Source: Littorina saxatilis
Taxonomy: Eukaryota > Mollusca > Gastropoda > Littorinimorpha > Littorinidae
DNA length: 64,000 bases
Reading direction: 5' to 3'
Assembly: GCF_037325665.1 (NCBI RefSeq)
Contig: NC_090253.1
Span: forward strand, 16,249,658-16,313,657
Position numbers and translations under genes: made by a program. The notes below the pieces were generated by a model. That model worked only from the letters and a program-made list of their open reading frames with translations, was not told where the DNA came from and searched no databases. Positions 33,901 to 46,600 of the stretch are shown in pieces. Each line of letters starts with the position of its first letter. Position 1 is the first letter of the stretch.

Positions 33901-34618
33901 TGTTTAAGTATAAGGAAACCGAAGTCTTATGTATTATGTTGAATTATATATGAATTGTTGAATAAACCGGGTGTGCACGTTAAAGATCCCACGATTGACA
34001 AAAGGGTCTTTCCTGGCAAAATTGTATAGGCATAGATAAAAATGTCCACCAAATACCCGTGTGACTTGGAATAAAGGCCGTGAAAGGTGAATGCTCGCCC
34101 TAATAGGCTTGAGGTTTGCTGGCCGATGTGAATGCGTGATATATTGTGTAAAAATTCCATCTCACACGGCATTAATAGGTAACATTAGTTATTGTAAAGC
34201 GCATTGAGCATATATGATTATGCGCTATAGCAAATGTCCATTATTATTATTATTATTATTATTATTTATTAAACACTGTTTAAACCAAGTCTTAACCCAC
34301 CAACCCTTCCCCCCTTCTCCTTCCCTACCCCGAAACCCCCTACCCCGAATAAAACAACAACACCAACTTCAATTTTTCAGAGACTTACCAAAAGCCACCA
34401 GACGTGTTCCCCTTGACAAGGTGAGTGAGGTTGAATCCCGGGAACCCTGGCCAGAACAGCGTATCAGGGCCCAACGTGTGCGACAGGTCAACCACCCGCT
34501 CTTGCTGCTGCTGTTGCTGCTGCTGCTGCCGCTGCAGCATCAGACGATCCACTAGTCCGCCACCAGATCTGGACATCACCGGAGCGAAGCTCAGGAGAGA
34601 GACCACTGTCCACAGCAT
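30946..34618 (-). CDS. cyclase / kynurenine-formamidase-like metal-dependent hydrolase (4 exons)
   Basis: CDS = complement(30946-31217, 31770-31882, 32370-32645, 34389-34618), 891 nt, 296 residues. All introns are GT-AG and the phases (2, 2, 1) join in frame. Family: bacterial-type cyclase (Pfam Cyclase, PF04199), which includes kynurenine formamidase and isatin hydrolase. Exon 1 begins MLWTVVSLLSFAPV, a likely signal peptide, then a nine-Gln run, then RVVDLSHTLGPDTLFWPG. Exon 2 has EHGGTHLDAPAHF, the family metal-binding HxGTHxDxPxHF motif, so catalysis is probably intact. Exon 4 has VDVPSVDH and LDQLPAQGMTVYAVPL, the conserved C-terminal block. A hydrophobic tail (MWCFLLVWVLAKCL) may be a GPI signal or membrane anchor. 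Substrate is not deducible. Intron 1 contains an L2-like LINE and a SINE. Start chosen because the upstream in-frame ATG (34699) lacks signal-peptide character. Confidence 0.88.
31333..31422. repeat. (CATA)n tetranucleotide microsatellite
   Basis: About 90 bp of perfect TACA/CATA, in intron 3 of the cyclase-like gene. Confidence 0.97.
31967..32037. repeat. 12 bp minisatellite, about 6 copies
   Basis: GACAATCACTCC and GACAATCACCCC alternate, in intron 2 of the cyclase-like gene. Confidence 0.9.
32705..33452 (+). mobile_element. 5'-truncated L2/CR1-group LINE, 3' end
   Basis: Encodes the C-terminal tail of the second ORF from about 32711 to the stop at 33294-33296, including LSRLDYCNSLLIGCP, LQKVQHSAARLIF, LHWLPVSERIRYK and LWNSLPFQLRHS. 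This Leu-Asp-Tyr-Cys-Asn block followed by LHWLP is characteristic of L2-type LINEs in fish and molluscs. A short 3' UTR ends CGCTTTATAAATGCCCG plus (TTA)n, also typical. The visible C-terminal frame is unbroken, implying a fairly recent insertion. The endonuclease and catalytic RT blocks are missing by 5' truncation. It sits in intron 1 of the cyclase-like gene, antisense to it. Confidence 0.88.
33453..33965. other. intronic DNA, nothing recognised
   Basis: Unique-looking intron 1 sequence of the cyclase-like gene. Confidence 0.4.
33966..34266 (+). repeat. 5'-truncated SINE (family I)
   Basis: Starts within the body at GGTGTGCACGTTAAAGATCC, shares GACAAAAGGGTCTTTCC and ATCTCACACGGCAT with the SINE at 13792-14199, and ends in (ATT)n. 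The tRNA-like head is missing. Confidence 0.9.
34498..34541 (-). repeat. polyglutamine-coding CAG/CTG run
   Basis: In exon 1 of the cyclase-like gene the minus strand encodes about nine consecutive Gln (CAG with CAA interruptions), between the signal peptide region and the first conserved block. It is probably length-variable between alleles. Confidence 0.85.
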
Positions 34619-34936
34619 CGTGGGATGATAGGTGGATGTGTGTAGTCTTCTGCTGATTGTTAAGGCTCGAAATGGTGGAGATGGTGGTGGTGGTGTCATT
34701 TTCCTTGGTTCTGTTAGGAACTGGATTAAACAAAAGTGACATAAACAGTAGGATAAGAAGATAATAAGTTCAGGTGATAAGGGATAGAAAAACTTGATTC
34801 GTAAATTTAATGAATTGTCTAGCTGCTTTTTTAGATTTATTGGGCATCATTTTTTTGTTTGAACTATAAATCTGTGAAGAAACAGGCGGTTTTTAAACTT
34901 GCTGCAGTCTCAAAAAAACGTTCAAGGTCCACCAAA
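34619..34936. other. upstream region of the cyclase-like gene
   Basis: Contains a short (CCA)n run near 34680-34697 and otherwise unique DNA. It probably carries the 5' leader and promoter, but no core element could be placed. Confidence 0.35.
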
Positions 34937-34953
34937 CACACACACACACACAC

Positions 34954-34996
<43 letters not shown>

Positions 34997-35303
34997 TGCA
35001 CATGCACACGCACACGCACAGACACACAGTCTATTCCTTTTCAACAGCTTTGTCCCATATTCGGTGTAATGGCGACAGTCGTTGAACACAACAACGCAGT
35101 TTTAGCAGCTAGCAGAAGTCTGGTCATTTCGTGTTATACTTCTAATTAAACGTAAGGTCATAACACCAACAGTGACAAATCACTCGTTCTATTTACGGAT
35201 CAAAGCAAAAGGCGGTTTGCGTCACCTGTATTATTGTTAAGTCTCGACAATTCAAGGTGAAGGCGAATTTATGTACGATAGTGTGCGTGGCTACACTCAA
35301 GCG

Positions 35304-35338
<35 letters not shown>

Positions 35339-35540
35339 ACGCACGCCGCCACACACACACTCGAACACAAACACAATCACAGACAGGCGCACACCCAAAC
35401 ACACACACACACACACATCTCCCCCCCACACACACACACACATACTCACATACGCACACACACACACACACACACCTACACACGCGCGCGCGCACGCACG
35501 CGTGCACCTAAACACAAGCACACACATACACACACACAAC
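34937..35540. repeat. (CA)n microsatellites, several blocks
   Basis: CA blocks at 34937-35028, 35306-35345, 35398-35475 and 35517-35537, with CGCG-rich variants near 35483-35505. Unique DNA lies at 35030-35300. Confidence 0.9.
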
Positions 35541-35582
35541 AACAAAAACAACAACTACAACAACATAACAACAACAGTAGCA

Positions 35583-35702
35583 ATACTCTCTCTCTATCTC
35601 TCTCTTTCTCTTTATGTCTCTGCTTGTCTGTCTATCATCTGTCTTTCTGTCACTCACTCTGTCTCTGTTCCTGTCTGTCTGTCTGTCTGTCTGTCTGTCA
35701 CC

Positions 35703-35762
<60 letters not shown>
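35583..35762. repeat. (CT)n/(CTGT)n microsatellite
   Basis: CT-rich stretch with CTGT tetranucleotides at 35672-35700 and about 55 bp of CT at the end. Confidence 0.95.
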
Positions 35763-35764
<2 letters not shown>

Positions 35765-36197
35765 GGAATAAATACACATCTGAGCTGCGACACGCTTCAC
35801 AGTCGTTAGCCTGACAGTGCTACTTACCACAAGCTTTGTGTAGAATTGAAAAACAAAATTCTGAAAACGTACAACTAAAAAGTAAGTAAAACGTAGCTGT
35901 AGGGTAGAACGGTACACACAATATATATGCTTTCGTTAGTCCTAGAATTTCCGGCGCACATACACACACACACACACACACAGGGAAGGGGTGGGGCGGG
36001 CTGGCAGAGACAAAGAAGTCTTGGCTAAGTCCTTTTAGGTACAAGCATTGCAAGACAGACCGCTTGATGAAGTCCAAAAGCTAACCTCAAAGGTCAGTGG
36101 AACGCAAAAGGTTTGGGTAATAAGAGTAAAAAAAATGCCAGGGATACTTCAGAGGTAAATATGTAAACTCAGGTCCAAAGGGGCAGCAAAGTGCAGC
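35763..36197. other. unannotated stretch
   Basis: Contains one short CA run (35959-35980). No gene was recognised. Confidence 0.4.
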
Positions 36198-36452
36198 CCG
36201 GTGTCACGAACTGAAACCTCTGCTGAACAATCCTTCTCATTGCGGTCAAGGCGCGTGCGCCAATCTTGGACTTAAAAAATGCGACCCTTTGACCGAACCG
36301 AAGCATGGGTTAGGGTTAGGGTTAGGATTAGGGTTAGGGTTAGGGTTCGGATTAGGTTGTTCACGACCTGACTAATCTCCCCATGTTAGCGCATGCGCAT
36401 TGACCGCATTGAGAAGGATTGTTCAGGCAGAGGTTTCAGTTCGTGACACCGG
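36198..36452. mobile_element. 255 bp MITE carrying interstitial telomeric repeats
   Basis: The ends CCGGTGTCACGAACTGAAAC and GTTTCAGTTCGTGACACCGG are inverted repeats. Pairing extends about 60 bp through CAATCCTTCTCA and its mate. Between the arms lies GGTTAGGGTTAGGGTTAGGA and continuing TTAGGG units at about 36307-36352, the metazoan telomere repeat with a few GATTAG/TTCGG variants. Confidence 0.8.
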
Positions 36453-36825
36453 CGCACTTACTCTACATGTCCGTGGGTTTTTCAATGTTCGGTTATTTTC
36501 GTGGCTTCATGCGGAAAGGGAACCGTCGTCTGCTATCAACGACATGGACCATTCTGGTTCTTGTTGCTGACAAAAACATGATTTTAACACGGAATGTAAT
36601 GTCAGAATAGCTATATAAACGTTATTGTGTTTTAATCGTAGCAATGGGGTCCGATATTTAGACCAGACAAGTATAATGCCGACGAGTCGGAGACTAAGAA
36701 TAAAGTAAAAGAATAGGGACTATTTGAATGACGCGCATTTGACACTCTGAGTGATTAGACTGAAATGAAATTGCGTACAAAATGTCGTCTGCATGACTGC
36801 ATGTTCGACTCGTGTTGTTCGTTGT
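36453..36825. other. unannotated stretch
   Basis: AT-rich DNA; no gene recognised. Confidence 0.4.
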
Positions 36826-36827
36826 AT

Positions 36828-36945
36828 AAATAGCTTAAACAATGACGACAACTCGTTGATTACTGGAAAATAAACCACTCGTGGGTATTCCACTCGTGGT
36901 TTATTTTCCAGAAATCAACTCGTGGTCATTGTTTAAGCTCTATTT
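36828..36945. mobile_element. 118 bp palindromic hairpin element
   Basis: AGCTTAAACAATGACGACAA at the left is matched by GGTCATTGTTTAAGCT at the right. The centre pairs TGGAAAATAAACCACTCGTG with CACTCGTGGTTTATTTTCCA across a 5 bp loop. Confidence 0.75.
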
Positions 36946-36954
36946 TCTGTATGT

Positions 36955-37552
36955 CTGTTCTTTTTAGCTTACTGAGTTTGTTTTTAATCCATATCTATAT
37001 GTTTTTGGAATCAAGGACCGACCAGGAATAAGATGAAATTGTTTTTAAATCGATTTCGGAAAATTAATTTTATTCATAATTTTCATGTTTTTAATTTTCA
37101 GAGCTTGTTTGTAATCCAAATATAACATATGTATATGTTTGTCGAATCAGAAAATGACGAAGAATAAGATGAAATTATTTTTGGATCGTTTGATAAAAAA
37201 ATAATTTTAATTACTAGTTTCCGATTTTTAATGACCAAACTCATTTATTAGTTTTTAGGCCACCAAGCTGAAATGCAATACCAAACTCCGGCCTTTGTCG
37301 ATGATTGCTTTGCCAAAATTTCAATCAATTTTATTGAAAAATGAGGGAGTGACAGTGCCGCCTCAACTTTTACAAAAAGCCGGTTATGACGTCATCAAAG
37401 GTATTTATCGAAAAAAAGAAAAAAAGTCCGGGGATATCATTCCCAGGAACTCTCATGTCAAATTTCATAAAGATCGGTCCAGTAGTTTAGTCTGAATCGC
37501 TCTACACACACACACACACACACGCACAGACAGACACACACACAGACACACA

Positions 37553-37605
<53 letters not shown>

Positions 37606-37680
37606 TGACACCACGACCCTCGTCTCGATTCCACCTCTATGTTAAAACATTTAGTTAAAACTTGACTAAATGTAAAAACG
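36955..37680 (-). repeat. 0.9 kb repeat family (TTTAGTCAAG), copy A
   Basis: On the minus strand it begins TTTTTACATTTAGTCAAGTT, a terminal palindrome TTTAGTCAAGTTTTGACTAAA-like block, then a CA/GT microsatellite, the core GAGCGATTCAGACTAAACTA and a TGACGTCA centre. The far end is divergent. Copies B (54433-55256) and C (60314-61197) are in the ADAD-like gene. No ORF. Class unknown. Confidence 0.8.
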
Positions 37681-37744
37681 CCTCTGTGAGAATCTCCACT
37701 TATGGGATTTCGTATGTTTAACTGAAGCATATCCTTGATTGGGC

Positions 37745-38037
37745 GAAGGCGACTTCGCGAAGTCGGTCGCACGGAGCTTTAGCACTGAGTTTTTGATAAA
37801 AAAAAGACTTCGGCGTAGTCTTCGTGAAGTCGGCCGCACGGAGCTTTAGCACTGAGTTTTTGATAAAAAAAAGACTTCGGCGTAGTCTTCGCGAAGTCGG
37901 TCGCACGGAGCTTTAGCACTGAGTTTTTGATAAAAAAAAAAGACTTCGGCGTAGTCTTCGTGAAGTCGGCCGCACGGAGCTTTAGCACTGAGTTTTTGAT
38001 AAAAAAAAGACTTCGGCGTAGTCTTCGCGAAGTCGAC
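37745..38037. repeat. 67 bp satellite-like array in ABAB order inside inverted ends
   Basis: Just over four units of about 67 bp contain GGAGCTTTAGCACTGAGTTT and AGACTTCGGCGTAGTCTTCG. Units alternate strictly between CTTCGCGAAGTCGGTCGCAC and CTTCGTGAAGTCGGCCGCAC, so the real period is an about 134 bp dimer. The array is bracketed by ATCCTTGATTGGGC (37731) and GCTCAATCAAGGAT (to 38055), suggesting that it is the interior of a TIR element. Confidence 0.9.
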
Positions 38038-38055
38038 TTCGGGCTCAATCAAGGA

Positions 38056-38573
38056 TAGCCTTAACAAGGGGTGTAAAAGAGCGTGTCATCGCTGCACAAT
38101 TAAGATAAGCACTTCCGTAAACAGATTAATCTAAAATAAGCTGAACATGTTTGAAAGCTGTCAATGACTTGGCGTAAAGAGTGAATGACTCGTACGGTTG
38201 TGCTCGTGAACATGTGTTTTAAACGACAGTTCTGAAGCGAACAAAAGCTAGGCATCCTGTCTGTCCGAAGGCATTCTTTTGACCAAAAGACGAGCACAGT
38301 CTGTATTACGACCTCCGGAAATCTGACTAACTATGCGTTAAAAAAGGGGAAGCCTTAAAATGGAGGTCATTTCTAAAGACATTGCGAAGAGAAAATCTTA
38401 AACATAAGGATTCTTAAAATGATGGTTCTTCATGAACAGAAGTTTCCTTGTGCGTCATTGCGAAAAAAGTCAAATGATTATGCTTCTTGGAATTCTTCCG
38501 AATTGTATGTTCTGAAATACTATCCCGCCTGCTGTTTAAGCCTGCAAGGTAACTATATTCTCAACCTCTTAAA
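38056..38573. other. unannotated stretch
   Basis: Nothing recognised. Confidence 0.4.
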
Positions 38574-39133
38574 GGCACAGTAAGCCTCCCGTAAACCACC
38601 ACAGATACTGTCAGGCTTTTACACACAGTACAAACACCCTTCCATTTGAACGCTCACCAAACGGAAACATCCTAGGTGCCCTACGTAAAGAGCGAGCAAT
38701 TTTCAAAGAATTTATTTTTGCGTGGTTTTTGACTGTTCAGAGGAACTGGCGATTGCATAAACCGTCGTCTGCTACGAGAACCACGACCTTGCGTGACCCT
38801 GCTTCCGGGCTTTTCTTTTTTCAAACTTTCAAAACTTCGAATTGTACTGATCTTGTCTTGATGAAAAAAAATTCTTTTGTGACTTAAGAATGTTTGTGTA
38901 ACAAGCTGTCAATTTATTATTTAGATTTGAAAAGTTAGGTCTAGCGCCCAAACGCACCACGGTCCGATTGTCTCTGAGCAATCGGCGCAAAATTAATTCT
39001 TTGAAAATTGCTCGCTCTTTACGTAGGGCACCTAGGATGTTTCCTTTTGGTGAGCGTTCAAATGGAATGGTGTTTGTACTGTGTGTAAAAGCCTGACAGT
39101 ATCTGTGATGGTTTACGGGAGGCTTACTGCGCC
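38574..39133. mobile_element. 560 bp long-TIR non-autonomous DNA transposon
   Basis: The ends GGCACAGTAAGCCTCCCGTA and TACGGGAGGCTTACTGCGCC begin inverted repeats of about 150 bp, including GAGCGTTCAAATGGAA and CTACGTAAAGAGCGAGCAAT with mates. The interior shows no transposase. Target duplication not resolved, so the superfamily is unassigned. Confidence 0.8.
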
Positions 39134-39706
39134 TCAGCAATCGTATCTTCTCTCATCCATTTCTTTGGGCTTCAGAGTTCAGCCCACAAAAGTGCATGAT
39201 ACAATAGTCATACTAAAGATGTCATCACATAAAGATGCATCTATATATTTCTATCAGTGAGAAGTACAGTCTGTCGTTTCATTCTTAACGCTTCAGAATT
39301 CATAAAACAAAACTGACTGCATTACTGACGACAATAGTCATTCTTAAATTTTATCACAGCAAGTAGTCCACCGTGTCAAATTTCATTCTTGATCTTACGC
39401 TTCAGAATTCAGCACACACAAGTTTATTATGTATAAAATAGTTGTGTAATGTTTCATTCTTGATCTCACTTCAGAATTCACCGCACAAAAGTACGTTATG
39501 CATACAATTGTCTTTAGATTTCATTACATAAAGATCTGTGCAACATAGTCAGTTTTGCTTACCTGCGAATAGCAATCAGAGCCATTCAGAATTCACCGCA
39601 CAAAAGTACATTATACATACAATAGTCTTTAGAATTCATTACATAAAGATTTGTGCATCACAGTTTTGCTTACCTGCGGATTGCAGCCAGAGCTCTCACG
39701 TCAGAT
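39134..39706. other. degenerate repeats of a CAGAATTCAC-CACAAAAGTA phrase
   Basis: Phrases such as TTCAGAATTCACCGCACAAA, followed by GTACATTATACATACAATAG, recur four or five times at irregular spacing (39165-39660), an eroded tandem array with a period near 100-120 bp. Confidence 0.55.
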
Positions 39707-39812
39707 TGTGCATGTAACGCGTTGACCAGTGACATTGGCAAGACGAGATCGAGGCTTATTGTGCATGTAACGCGTTGACCAGTGACATTGGCAAGACGAG
39801 ATCGAGACTTGG
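39707..39812. repeat. 53 bp tandem dimer
   Basis: ATTGTGCATGTAACGCGTTG through GAGATCGAG is repeated twice with one difference near the end. Confidence 0.95.
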
Positions 39813-40027
39813 CCGAGAGAAGAAAAAGAAGAAAATCTGTGCTGGCGATTGTAGTGGTTAGTGAAACACTGCAAAGACTGACCATTACAACTGACCATTG
39901 ATACGCCCCACCCCCCAGTGATTTAGCTTAAACCGAGCTTGCAGCACGTTCGTGAATGCGTGTGAAGTAGAGAGACGTGATTTCTTTGTGGGCCTTGAGG
40001 AATCGTGTTGTAAATGGCTGAGGTGGG

Positions 40028-40182
40028 AGAGAGAGAGAGAGGGGGAGATAGAGAAAGAAAGAGTGTGTGTGTGCGTGCGTGTGTGTGTGTGTGTGACAGA
40101 CAGACAGACAGAGACAGACAGACAGACAGAGACCGAGACTGAACGAGGAACTGAAACAGAGAGAGGAAGAGTGTGTGTGAGA

Positions 40183-40257
<75 letters not shown>

Positions 40258-40460
40258 AGAGAGAAATAGAGGGTTGGGGGGGGGGGGAGAAAGAGAGATA
40301 CAGATACAGGGTTGGTGGGGGGGGGGGAGGGGAGAGAAAGGGGGGGGGGGGAGAGAGAGAGATACAGATAGAGGGTTGGGGGGGGGGGGGGGAGAGAAAG
40401 GGGGAGAGAGAGCTACAGATAGGGTTGGGGAGCGAGAGAGGGGGAGAGGGAGAAATAAGA
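40028..40460. repeat. (GA)n and GGGGG-rich tract with an 80 bp sub-repeat
   Basis: (GA)n at 40180-40258 is followed by three imperfect repeats of AGATACAGATA-GGGTTGGGGG-AGAGAAAG (40265-40440). Strongly purine on the plus strand. Confidence 0.9.
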
Positions 40461-40574
40461 TGAGGAAGAGAGGGAGATTGAAAGCAATGACAAATGTTAA
40501 TTTTACGAGGGCCATAGCATAATCAGCAGTTTAGTTTTTCACATCTCACATAAATTGTCTTTGTCTGTCTAATT

Positions 40575-41345
40575 CAAAGACAGTTCAGTCAGTGTACTAA
40601 TCAATTTTTGTTTGTTGGGAGTTTTTTTGGTCAAAATTTAAAGACAGTTTAGTCAGTGTATTAATCAATTTTTGGTTGTTGGGAGTTATTTGGGTCAAAA
40701 TTTAAAGACAGTTTAGTCAGTGTATTAATCAATGTTTGGTTGTTGGGAGTTTTTTGGGTCAAAATTTAAAGACAGTTTAGTCAGTGTACTAATCAATTTT
40801 TGGTTGTTGGGAGTTTTTTGGGTCAAAATTTAAAGACAGTTTAGTCAGTGTACTAATCAATTTTTGGTTCAATGTTGGGAGTTTTTTGGGTCAAAATTTA
40901 AAGACAGTTTAGTCAGTGTACTAATCAATTTTTGTTTGTTGGGTCAAAATTTAAAGACAGTTTAGTCAGTGTACTAATCAATTTTTGGTTGTTGGGAGTT
41001 TTTGGGGTCAAAATTTAAAGACAGTTTAGTCAGTGTATTAATCAATTTTTGGTTGTTGGGAGTTTTTTGGGTCAACATTTAAAGACAGTTTAGTCAGTGT
41101 ACTAATCAATTTTTGTTTGTTGGGAGTTTTTTGGGTCAAAATTTAAAGACAGTTTAGCCAGTGTAATAATCAATTTTTGGTTGTTGGGAGTTTTTTGGGT
41201 CAAAATTTAAAGACAGTTTAGTCATTGTACTAATCAATTTTTGGTTGTTGGGAGTTTTTTGGGTCAAAATTTAAAGACAGTTTAGTCAGTGTACTAATCA
41301 ATTTTTGGTTGTTGGGAGTTTTTGTGGGTCAAAATTTAAACGTTC
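40575..41345. repeat. 64 bp minisatellite, about 12 copies
   Basis: Unit AAAGACAGTTTAGTCAGTGT, ACTAATCAATTTTTGGTTGT, TGGGAGTTTTTTGGGTCAAAATTT. One unit carries a 5 bp insertion (GGTTCAATGTTGGG) and one lacks GGAGTTTTTTG. AT-rich, unlike the other minisatellites here. Confidence 0.96.
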
Positions 41346-41701
41346 CAATAACTAAGCATCTATGTTTTGTTCTGAATTTTAGAACGTTAGCAGTCTACCT
41401 TGGATTTAAGATCCAAAACAAACACACAAACACACACACACAGTATCAGTGAGGCCACTGTCAGTACAATATAACCCTATTTCAAGACCCAGGGTTTAAA
41501 AACCCCACCTAACGTTCCCTTTTAAGAACTTGCTATTAAGATTTTCTGTTCATGACCTGTGTAAAGATGTCTTTATTTGAAGACTCTTTTGAAAAATCTG
41601 AATTTCTCAGATTTTTGGAACAGTCCTAGATGTTTATATACATTATCACTAAAACAACAAATACACTACATGTAGCCTACTGATGGACTGAGAAAACAAA
41701 A
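41346..41701. other. unannotated stretch, possibly LINE 3' UTR
   Basis: Lies directly beyond the stop codon of the minus-strand LINE fragment; no clear 3' terminus was found. Confidence 0.35.
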
Positions 41702-43640
<1,939 letters not shown>

Positions 43641-46600
43641 CTAGGCTGCAGGTTGTTCCACATGCTGCGCAGAGTCCTGCTGTTTCATCACGTCAGGAAG
43701 ATCTGGAGGTGTGGACAGGGGCTCGATGTGAAGGGGCTCCCATTCCCCGTCTGGTAGAAAGAGAGACAACTCGTGTCAGTCATACAGTAATGGTGAGTGA
43801 GTATGGACTATACAGTTATGTCCCTTGATAGCACAAGCCGAATAAGCTGCATGCAAATTTAACAAAATCAACCAGAAAAGCAACAGTTCCCTATACACAA
43901 TATAATCAATAATGGTTTTTCTAATAAAAAAAAATATTTTTAATAAAAAATTAGCTTGACTCCTGTCACACAACAATTACAATCAATGTACAGTTGTAAC
44001 AGCAAATCAAAATAGGGTAGGTTGGGTGAGAATGTGCTGAATTCTTCTGACTAAAACTAAAACAGTACAAGTAACAGAAAAAGTTACATCCAACTCAAAG
44101 CAACCACTAATCAAAGGATACAGATCTTGAACTGGTTTTTTTGTGTGGAAAGTTATTGTACTTAAGGAGAGAAAAAATAATTCCAAGGCAAATCAGGCTG
44201 CTAAAACCCACGCTTAGAGCGACAAACTGGTTTTAAGCTTAACGCACTACTGACTGAGCTATTCCCCTGTCAAACGATTATTCTAAGCATCACTTACCAT
44301 CCTTTTTATAGACGAGACCGAGTGTGGCGGGGTCCTGAGCTTTGGCATTGTTGGTGTTCATACCATAGTCGCCGAGCGTTTTGTTGTCGTCTGTCATGGG
44401 CTGCAATCACAAACAGAAATGTTCATAGGATGTCTACTGTAATTTTATGTTCATTGACTTAACACCCATTCTCAGACTTGCACATACAGACATTGAAACT
44501 GAGAGAGATTATATGCACACATCACACTATAGAAACTGTACAAAAGTCATTGAACCCAGCACACACACAAAGAATTAGCAAAAGCGTTCACACATAAGAG
44601 ATCAGTTCCCAAGAATCTGAACAAGATGGGAACTTCAACAAGTGCTCTGAGAAAGGTGTGTATGCCATCATCTACTTCTGCTTTCATGAGCTGAGTGAAA
44701 CCACCAGTCCCTTGTACACTCGTGTTGTTGCACAAGTGAGTTTTTACACGTAATTCTGTCTTTCTCCAACATTTATGCCGCCATGCTCCGTTTACAGGGG
44801 ATACTTGGTATTTTTGTGTTTCTTAGCAACCCACCAAGCTGTGAAAAGGACTACAAGCTCTTTGGATACTTGTTCTTGAGATTGGCTGTACACATGAAAG
44901 GGGATAAGACACTTCTTATCCACCAGGCTACTGCGCCATTTTCCTTCTATATTTGCCCCCCCCTGGGGGTAGTTTTGGTCAGGAGTGGAGTACATGCGAA
45001 GATGCTAACATGAAACTGCACTGTGCTCTTTATTCTTGTCTGTTGGACGTAAACAACAGAAACCACAGTCGATGAAGGTCCTGAGCGAAAGAGAGTGAAA
45101 ACCCGGTCACAGTTCTCAGCATCGTGTGTCTGTGTGTAACCTCTTTCATTGACAAGATACTCTTGTTTCCCCTCAGCCTTGACCAGTGAGTCGGTTGCCT
45201 AATCTGTGAACCCTTCAGTTGTCTTGCTTTGTCAAAAGTTACACACAGTCAACTGGTTTTGCTCAGAGTGAACAATGCAGCTGGCCTCTCTGGCCACAGC
45301 CCCAAACAGTACATGGCTGGAGGGAGTGAGAGAGAGGGAGGGGGGGGGGGGGTGGAGGGGTAGCTGGAGGGGTAGCTGGCTGAACTCTGTGGGGTGTCCG
45401 GTGTCACTGCATGTCAGCAGGAAGAGCATTGGAGAGAAATAGAGAGGTGTACTCTTCCACACAATTTCCAAGCATCAGTTCTCACGGCTTGGGGTAGGCA
45501 TTAGTGAGGGAGAGTGGGAGCTGTGTTATGTACAGTGTATTTCCGACTGAAGAGTGAAAAGTCACTGCCATGCCAAATGATCGGCATGCAGTCAATAAAG
45601 CCAGACAAGACGAAAATAAATTACATGATTATGACATGCACTTGCTATTTATTCAAACTGGTTTTCAAGCTTATTCTTGCAAAGCATCTGCACACCGCTC
45701 CTCTGTGCTGTGTTTGTGTGTCTGCTTTCGTATGTCAGTGCCTTGAGGATTTATTTTATCTCTTCTTTTCAACACTTTTCATACAGATCATTTTTACAGA
45801 ACGTTCAAAGAAGTACTAGGAGTTTATTGTTATTCTTTAGTAGCCACAAGAAGTGATTAGCATAGACTCAATCCTGTTGTTTGTGTGTCTTTGTGTGAGT
45901 GTATGGGGGAGGGGGTGGTGTGGTCACCCCTAAAATGTTAACTGTGGATCACAGACAACACCTAGATCCTTTTCTGATTCACACTCTGAAATGACAAATT
46001 CCTTATCATCCTCATACTCATGCTTGGGATTCTTTTTCCCTATATATCAGTATATATATATGCATCACTTTACATTTAGAGACGTTAAATAAAGGCACCA
46101 TTTGTCAGATCACTGTTGCAAACAATTAATGTCTTGCTGGATTTGGTCCCTTTTCTCGACTTTATCATATATTTTAGTGTCATCCACAAAAACTTTGTAA
46201 CAACTTTTCAAATTTCACACAGTCCGGTAGATCGTTTATAAAGATGGTGAAAAGAATTGGTCCCAAGATACTCTCCTGGGGAATAAAACTCAAGACCTTA
46301 GCTCTGGGGGAATAGGCTTGTCCTACTCTCACCCTTTGAGTACGCTCACTTAAAAAGCCTTCTAGTAAGTTAATAACACTTCCTCTAATACCGTAAGATT
46401 TTAACTTAACTTAAGCAACAGTCTTTGGTGGGGCATGGAATCAAACGCCTTTTTAAAATGGAGGTAGACTATGTCAATGGGTGAACCATCTTCAAGAATA
46501 GCAGTAAAATCTTCCATAACCTCCAGCAGTTGTGTCATGCAAGATCGGTGTTGTCTGAAACCATGTTGACACTTGGAACATAAATTATGTGCAACCATGT

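Noticed and set aside
36306-36352. Chromosome end or fused telomere
   Set aside because: Only about 45 bp of degenerate TTAGGG enclosed by MITE arms with normal sequence on both sides.
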